Positions 59,048 to 64,000 of a stretch of 64,000 bases of DNA are shown piece by piece; position 1 is the stretch's first letter; every line of letters begins with the position of its first letter. The position numbers and the translations under genes were made by a program. The DNA comes from Acidobacteriota bacterium (lineage in GTDB: Bacteria > Acidobacteriota > Thermoanaerobaculia > Multivoradales > J023), in the NCBI GenBank assembly GCA_029263315.1, contig JAJCXR010000054.1, forward strand, positions 1 through 64,000, read 5' to 3'. The notes under the pieces are model-generated. The model had not been told where the DNA came from. It worked only from the letters and a program-made list of their open reading frames with translations, and ran no database searches.

Positions 59048-62023
59048 TCAGAAGGCCACCCGCACCCCCAACTGGATCTGCCTGGGATCGCCGAGACCAC
59101 TTTGCACGGTGCCGTCGAAATTGAAGATCAGATTGGTGACGCCGGGGTTGCGTAGGTTCTTGCTGTTGAAGACGTTAAAGACGTCGACAATGCCTTCGAG
59201 GTCGACGTTGCCCACCTTGAAAGTCTTCGCCAGGCGCAAGTCGAGGCTCGACAGCTCGTTGTCTTTTCGCCCCAGGTTGCGCCGGGTGACGGTGCCGTCG
59301 GCGTTGATACGGTCGCTGGGAGCGTTGGCCACGGCGCCGGTCTCGGTGATCGACAGCGGCTGCTCCGAGCGGTAGGAGTATCGGGCATTGACGTTGATCC
59401 CCCACGGCGCCTGCCAGAGCATCCAGGCGTTGAAGCGGTGTCGCTGATCGCGGTCGGAATAGCTCCATTCTTTGTCGAGGTCGGTGACCCGGGCGTAGCG
59501 GAAGGAGAACGGGTCCCGCTCGTTGTCGTCGTCGGAACGATCCTTCGAGTAGGTGTAGAAACCCTGGAACTGGAAGTCCCCCGAACGCTTCTCGAAACCC
59601 AGGGTCCAACCTTGATAAAGGCTATTGGCGCTGGACTCGACGACGGTCAAGGTTCCCACGCCGTTGAAACCACCCTCACCGAGGCCCGTCGACCACGGCG
59701 AGCCGAGGAGCGCATCATTGCGGTTGATGAAGCGGGTCAAATGGTCCGTATCGGCCCAGTTGAACTTCAACGTCAATGCCATATCGCTGCCCACCGCCTG
59801 CTCGACGGCAAAGGCCGCCGCCGTGGTGCGTGGATTCTGGAAATCCTTGTCGAAAACAAAGACATCGGGGCGGAAGGGATCGCCGACGGATGAGGCGGGA
59901 ATGAGCTCCGTGTACGGCGGCGGCGGCCCGAGGATTGGGATCAGCTCACTGTTGCGGAATAGACTCTGGCCTCGGCTACCGTTGGTGGATCGGCTGGAGG
60001 CCAACGCCAGGCCGGGGATCCGGGCATAGTAGAGACCGGCGTTGGCACGGATCACCGTGCGGCCGTCCTTCCTCGGGTCCCACGCCATGCCCAGGCGGGG
60101 CTGCCACATGTCATAGTCCGAGGGGATCTCACCGTCGGAGGGAAATTCTTGCCCCATGCTGGTGGTGCCGATGAAGTCGGAGAAGAAGACCTCGTCGGCG
60201 GGGGTGATGGTGTCCGGCTGAATTTGCGCTTCCCAGCGCAACCCCAAATCGAAAGTCAGATTGGAGCGCGGCTGCCAAGTGTCCTGGAAGAAGACGGCCG
60301 GTTCCGTTTGTGTGATGGTCTGGGTTCCAGACTCCTCCACCGACAGGCCCCCGACGCCGGCCTGCTGCAAATAGAGCAATACCGGGCCGGTGATCGAGGC
60401 GCCCTCGGGGCACACACCCTCCTGCGACGAGCTGCCGTCGGAGCACTCGACATAGCTCGGATTGTCGACGTAGTTGAGGAAGCCGTCGGTGGAGCTGAAA
60501 ATGAAACGTCCGTTGGCGAAACCGATGAAGGTCTGGAAGGCCGACGTCTGATTCCACTCGACACCGGCCTTAAGGGAATGGGAACCCCGCAACAGCGAGA
60601 CGTTGTCGTTCACCTGCCAGCGGGTGTCATGGTAGGAGACCGGAATGAAGAAGGGCATGCCGAAGCGGTAGCCGCGGCCAAAATCGAAGGCGGTGTCGGG
60701 GAAGGGGCGATCCGAGCCCAAAATGGTGGGGCCTTCGTAGGGGCGGGGACGATCTTCCCGGGCCCACTGGAAACGAAACTCGTTGAGCAGGCTGCCGCCG
60801 TGATTGGAGATGAACGAGCCACTCAGGGCATAGGACGAATTCTTCTCGTCGGCGTTGGCGCTGCGGCCCCAGGAGTCGACATCGAAGGTGCCGTTGGCCT
60901 GCTGCGACTCGGTATAGTTGAGCCGCAACGTCAGCAGATTGCTCTTGGCGACGTTGAAGTCGAATTTGAGCAGCCCCACCAGCGCATCGTCGGTACGCTC
61001 GATCTCGCCGTTCTCCGCCGGGCTTCCCAGGGCTTCGAAGATATCCACCACCCGCTGCTCGATACGGTTGGGGTCCCGCTGCTTGGTGCTGGTGCCATCT
61101 TGCAAATCAAAGGCGGTGAAAAAGAAGGTCTTGCCGGTCTTCACCGGCCCGCCGAGGGTGAAACCCACCTGCTGGCGCTCACCCTCGAATTTCGGCTCCT
61201 TGGTACCGTCGGCCCGCTTGGCCTCGGTGGAGAGGGAGTCGTTGAGGAAGTAGTAGTGGGATGTTCCCTTGAGATTGTTGGTACCGGACTTGGTCACCAC
61301 GCTGACAAAACCCGAGGACGCACGGCCGAACTCGGCGGGGGCTCCATCGGCGATGACCACAAATTCCTGCACCGCATCCATGTTGAAGGTGAAGGCCGGG
61401 CGTTGACCGCCCCGTTGCTCCCCGAAGAACGGATTGTTGAAATCCGCACCGTCGACCATGATGTTGTTCTGGATACCCTTTTGCCCATTCACCGTCAGCT
61501 CGTCACCGTCCGGGCCTTGCACGATGGCCACGCCGGGGGTCAACTTGGTGAACTCGAGAAAATTGCGGCCGTTGTTGGGCAGGCCGTCCAAGTCTTCGCG
61601 ATCGATGCGCACGGAGTTGGCGGTCTCTGAGGTCTCGATCAGCGGGGCCGTGGTGGTGACAAAGATCTCTTCGGAAGTCTCCGACACCCGCAGCACCAAT
61701 TGCAGACTGATCGTCCGTCCCACCGTCAGTTGGATGCCTTCCTGCACCAAAGTAGCAAATCCCTCCAGGGCCACCGACACGCGATAAGGGCCCAAGGGCA
61801 ACAGCACGCCGCGAAAGCGACCGCTGGCGTCGGTGATCAAGACTTGCTCGAAGCCGGTCGCCGTGTTGGCCAAGGTCACGGTAGCACCCGGCAAGACGCC
61901 GCCGCTTTCGTCCTTGACGTTACCTTCGATGACACCGGTGGTGGCCTGGGACTGGGCCGCGAGCCCCGAGACCAAACCAAACAACAGGGCCAGACCCATC
62001 GACAGCATGCGTAGTTTATGCAC
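59048..62023 (-). CDS. Oar-like TonB-dependent outer-membrane receptor
   Basis: A 991-residue outer-membrane protein. GTG 62023 is chosen because GGAGGAG lies six bases upstream; the signal peptide (MLSMGLALLFGLVSGLAAQS) follows. Residues about 24-110 are a carboxypeptidase-regulatory domain (VIEGNVKDESGGVLPGATVTLANTATG, FRGVLLPLGPYRVSVALEGF). The plug domain (EIFVTTTAPLIETSETANSVRIDREDLDGLPNNGRNFLEFTKLTPGV) has the NNIMVDGADFNNPFFGEQRGG loop typical of acidobacterial receptors. A 22-strand-type barrel ends in IQLGVRVAF with a terminal Phe. The ligand is unknown. It is only distantly similar to the receptor at 20466. Confidence 0.92.
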   Translation of the reverse strand: MHKLRMLSMGLALLFGLVSGLAAQSQATTGVIEGNVKDESGGVLPGATVTLANTATGFEQVLITDASGRFRGVLLPLGPYRVSVALEGFATLVQEGIQLTVGRTISLQLVLRVSETSEEIFVTTTAPLIETSETANSVRIDREDLDGLPNNGRNFLEFTKLTPGVAIVQGPDGDELTVNGQKGIQNNIMVDGADFNNPFFGEQRGGQRPAFTFNMDAVQEFVVIADGAPAEFGRASSGFVSVVTKSGTNNLKGTSHYYFLNDSLSTEAKRADGTKEPKFEGERQQVGFTLGGPVKTGKTFFFTAFDLQDGTSTKQRDPNRIEQRVVDIFEALGSPAENGEIERTDDALVGLLKFDFNVAKSNLLTLRLNYTESQQANGTFDVDSWGRSANADEKNSSYALSGSFISNHGGSLLNEFRFQWAREDRPRPYEGPTILGSDRPFPDTAFDFGRGYRFGMPFFIPVSYHDTRWQVNDNVSLLRGSHSLKAGVEWNQTSAFQTFIGFANGRFIFSSTDGFLNYVDNPSYVECSDGSSSQEGVCPEGASITGPVLLYLQQAGVGGLSVEESGTQTITQTEPAVFFQDTWQPRSNLTFDLGLRWEAQIQPDTITPADEVFFSDFIGTTSMGQEFPSDGEIPSDYDMWQPRLGMAWDPRKDGRTVIRANAGLYYARIPGLALASSRSTNGSRGQSLFRNSELIPILGPPPPYTELIPASSVGDPFRPDVFVFDKDFQNPRTTAAAFAVEQAVGSDMALTLKFNWADTDHLTRFINRNDALLGSPWSTGLGEGGFNGVGTLTVVESSANSLYQGWTLGFEKRSGDFQFQGFYTYSKDRSDDDNERDPFSFRYARVTDLDKEWSYSDRDQRHRFNAWMLWQAPWGINVNARYSYRSEQPLSITETGAVANAPSDRINADGTVTRRNLGRKDNELSSLDLRLAKTFKVGNVDLEGIVDVFNVFNSKNLRNPGVTNLIFNFDGTVQSGLGDPRQIQLGVRVAF

Positions 62024-62085
62024 TTCGATCTCCTCCAACGGGTTGGGATCTCAGACGGATTTTCGGACAGAGGCTATTTGTCCCA

Positions 62086-62115
62086 AGTATAGCGATAAGC
62101 CGCGCTTCTTGTCCG
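62086..62115 (-). promoter_or_regulatory. Possible sigma-70 promoter of the second TonB receptor
   Basis: On the minus strand CGGACA (62115-62110) and TATACT (62091-62086, five of six) are 18 bases apart, about 60 bases before the receptor start. Unlike the first receptor, no sigma-54 motif is present in this interval. Confidence 0.35.
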
Positions 62116-62163
62116 CAGCGGCTGATCTTGACGGGATCTTCAGGCTCGGAACCGCCAAATATC

Positions 62164-63390
62164 CTACCGAATCTCCCCCGTACGCTGGAGATCGAAGCCC
62201 ATGAGGGCAGCGAGACGCTGCGCCACCTCGGTGTTGTCCTGTCCACCGCCCAGGACCTCCGCCCCGGGGCCATAGGCCAGCAGCGGCACCGGTAGGGCGA
62301 CGTGACCGTCGACGCCCCAGGTGACATCGAGCTTGCCTCCGGGGCTGGCATTGAGCAGCATCAGACCGCCGGTCTCGTGGTCGGCGGTGGCCAAAACCAA
62401 GGTTTGGCGATCATCGCGGGCGAAGTCGAGGGCTTGACCGGCCGCTTCGTCAAAGGACTCCATGCCCCGCACCATGCGTTGGAAGTCGTGCCGGTGGGAG
62501 GCGGTGTCGGTCTCTTCCGTTTCCAGCACCAGAAAGAAGCCGCCTGGATTGCGGCTCAGGCGTTCGATGGCCAGATCCATCAAGCTGGCTAGATTGGGGG
62601 TGCGTTGGCGGTCGGAGATGTGATCCTTCGGAAAAAGGACCACCAGCTTGCCTGGGGTCTGGCGCTGCTCCAGGGTCTCCCAGTCCCGCACCAGGGAGTA
62701 GCCCGCATCGGTGAAGGTGGCGAGGTGGGCTTGACCTGCCTCGCTGTCCTCGACGAAGTTGCCCCGCAGGGTACCGATCAACAGCTCCGCTCCGGAGGCC
62801 GCCATTTGACGGGTGACCTCGGCGTACTCGCGGCGGGATTCGACATGGCTGACGAAGGCTCCGAGGCTGGCATCTTCGAGGTAGGAATCGGTGATCAAAC
62901 CCACCGACATGCCCCGGGCGATGGCTTCTTCCGCCAAGCTGCGCAAGACGACGCCATTCTTGGTCAAAGAGAGGCGCCCGGGTCGCACTTTGCGCCCCGT
63001 CGCCAATGCCGTCGCTCCGGCGGCGGAGTCGGTTCCCAGAGAGGTACGGGCATGGGTCGTCAACCAACCGGCGATCGGCATGCGCTCCATTTGGAGGCGC
63101 CGATTCAGCCCCACCAGCTCCGCCCGGGCCGCCAAGATGTGGCTCGGGCCCATGCCGTCGGCCAACATGAAGATGATGTTGCGGGGGCGGCTGTCGGCGG
63201 CGAAGTCCTGTAGCAGACGGGGCGCTGCCCCATCGATGCCAAAATCCACCTGGCCGATGGGCGAGGTCCGATGGACGTCGGCAGGCCGAAACCCCAGTTT
63301 GTAGCCCAAACCTCGGATCAACAGCAGCACGACCACCACGGTGAGGAGGCTGTAGAGCAACGCTTTGAGGATTTCTCGCTTCCAGGTCAT
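62164..63390 (-). CDS. Membrane-anchored alkaline phosphatase
   Basis: A 408-residue PhoA-superfamily phosphomonoesterase. ATG 63390 follows GGAG by eight bases; a TTG at 63402 is less likely. Residues 8-27 (LKALLYSLLTVVVVLLLIRG) form an uncleaved N-terminal anchor that holds the enzyme in the periplasm. Active-site features are metal Asp78 in LADGMGPSH, the nucleophile Ser122 in TDSAAGATALATG, the ETEETD metal ligands and ADHETGG. The closing HVALPVPLLAYGPGAE segment is typical. The substrate is probably a phosphate monoester. Four 14-bp tandem repeats lie 37 bases upstream and may control it; they do not resemble the enterobacterial Pho box. Confidence 0.9.
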   Translation of the reverse strand: MTWKREILKALLYSLLTVVVVLLLIRGLGYKLGFRPADVHRTSPIGQVDFGIDGAAPRLLQDFAADSRPRNIIFMLADGMGPSHILAARAELVGLNRRLQMERMPIAGWLTTHARTSLGTDSAAGATALATGRKVRPGRLSLTKNGVVLRSLAEEAIARGMSVGLITDSYLEDASLGAFVSHVESRREYAEVTRQMAASGAELLIGTLRGNFVEDSEAGQAHLATFTDAGYSLVRDWETLEQRQTPGKLVVLFPKDHISDRQRTPNLASLMDLAIERLSRNPGGFFLVLETEETDTASHRHDFQRMVRGMESFDEAAGQALDFARDDRQTLVLATADHETGGLMLLNASPGGKLDVTWGVDGHVALPVPLLAYGPGAEVLGGGQDNTEVAQRLAALMGFDLQRTGEIR

Positions 63391-63426
63391 CGGGGACTCC
63401 AAAGGGTTGACGATCAGATCGTTGCC

Positions 63427-63482
63427 GGCACATCGCTACCGGCACATCGGTACCGGCATATCGGTACCGGCACATCGCTACC
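63427..63482. repeat. Four tandem 14-bp repeats upstream of the phosphatase
   Basis: GGCACATCGCTACC, GGCACATCGGTACC, GGCATATCGGTACC and GGCACATCGCTACC follow each other without gaps. GGTACC in units 2 and 3 is palindromic. They lie between the phosphatase start and the divergent PAS gene, so they could bind a shared regulator, or simply be a slippage-prone microsatellite. Confidence 0.7.
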
Positions 63483-63630
63483 GACCTAGGGCGTCATCCG
63501 GGCTCGCCCCATGTCGAAGCTCAGCGAAATGGCTGCCCACAGCTCGAGCCCTCATGCTAACCTAAACTCGATCAGAGTCCTCACCGGATGCTCGCTCCGA
63601 CTCAACGGCAGGCTAACTACAACATCACCC

Positions 63631-64000
63631 ATGACATCGGATCCACAAGGCGAAGCGCTCGCAGCCCAGTTGCGACGATTGGAGCAGGAAAAGAATAGCC
63701 TGGAGCGCCGAGCCCAGCGCTACAAGGACATCCTCGACACCCTGCCCTGGCCGGTGTGCCGTTTGCTACCGGACGGCATCGTCAGTTACGTCAACCGCGC
63801 CTGCTGTGAAGCGGTGCAAAGGGATGCCGTCGAGTTGATCGGCCGCGGTCTGCTGGCCCAATCCGGCGACGAGGTACGCCAGCGGGCCCTTGGCGCTTGG
63901 CACAAACTCTCCGTCGATGCGCCGACGGTGCAAATCGATTGTGGCCTGCCACCGGGCCTTTGGCTTTTCCAAGGCATCTTCGACGACCAAGGTCGGCTCG
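63631..64000 (+). CDS. PAS-domain sensor protein (3' end beyond window)
   Basis: An open frame begins at ATG 63631 and runs off the window, giving the first 123 residues. Residues 8-28 are a short coiled coil (LAAQLRRLEQEKNSLERRA). A PAS fold follows: YKDILDTLPWPVCRLLPDGIVSYVNRACCEAVQRDAVELIGRGLL is the classic PAS opening (D-x-L-P...V-N-x-A...E-L-I-G). The output domain (histidine kinase, GGDEF or other) is not in view. No membrane segment is seen so far. It is divergent from the alkaline phosphatase gene. Confidence 0.8.
   Translation, partial: MTSDPQGEALAAQLRRLEQEKNSLERRAQRYKDILDTLPWPVCRLLPDGIVSYVNRACCEAVQRDAVELIGRGLLAQSGDEVRQRALGAWHKLSVDAPTVQIDCGLPPGLWLFQGIFDDQGRL

Noticed and set aside
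60149..61630. 493-residue frame antisense to the second TonB receptor
   Set aside because: Same reason: the receptor on the other strand has signal peptide, plug and barrel features, and this translation has none.
63427..63482. CRISPR array
   Set aside because: The 14-bp units are contiguous with no spacers and no cas genes nearby.

Overview
The window is GC-rich bacterial chromosome whose gene content points to an Acidobacteriota genome, possibly near the Thermoanaerobaculia. The clues are two Oar-like TonB-dependent receptors with an N-terminal carboxypeptidase-regulatory domain, a TIGR02999-type ECF sigma factor paired with a large Ser/Thr kinase-TPR protein, two FG-GAP/ASPIC-UnbV (CRTAC1) proteins, many secreted TPR proteins and a Bacteroidetes-like topoisomerase IV. 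This is inference from gene families; no rRNA, tRNA or CRISPR array was seen.

Layout. 1-7903: a MITE-like repeat abutting a vapBC module, a small secreted CsgG/LpoB-like protein, then a minus-strand run with recQ, a DUF4184 membrane protein, a hepT remnant, csaA, the purine-catabolism genes uraH and uraD, and a DUF6986 aldolase-like gene. A higBA module with a wrecked toxin but intact antitoxin, promoter and operator sits inside that run. 8068-20139: secreted TPR and FG-GAP proteins, a secreted alpha/beta hydrolase, and the ECF sigma/Ser-Thr kinase pair. Two minus-strand secreted genes here share a spaced 33-bp upstream element. 20140-24121: a TonB receptor behind a near-perfect sigma-54 promoter, then a gene-poor stretch with one promoter-to-terminator small transcript unit, a second possible unit and three strong terminators. 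24122-34667: an ankyrin/di-heme cytochrome operon and three tandem sulfatase-like/TPR proteins that carry Thr where sulfatases carry the formylglycine Cys.

35317-38708 is a visibly AT-richer two-gene island encoding SIR2 and HerA proteins, best read as a SIR2-HerA anti-phage defence system. 38741-46220: a threonine/serine dehydratase, a PQQ-propeller lipoprotein, a 1164-residue TPR/FG-GAP lipoprotein, a patch of REP-like hairpins, the second MITE copy, a PilZ protein and a small membrane protein. 46223-56360: topoisomerase IV (parE-parC), then a signalling block of a hybrid histidine kinase and two paralogous proteins that fuse a response-regulator receiver to a Hanks-type Ser/Thr kinase, then a secreted amidohydrolase. 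56519-64000: an RlmL-like rRNA methyltransferase, an unknown 370-residue protein, a second TonB receptor, a membrane-anchored alkaline phosphatase with four 14-bp tandem repeats upstream, and the start of a PAS-domain protein that runs off the end.

The common theme is envelope biology (surface receptors, secreted hydrolases, TPR scaffolds) under layered phospho-signalling, with scars of mobile and toxin-antitoxin DNA between the housekeeping genes. All calls rest on reading the sequence; no database search was run.
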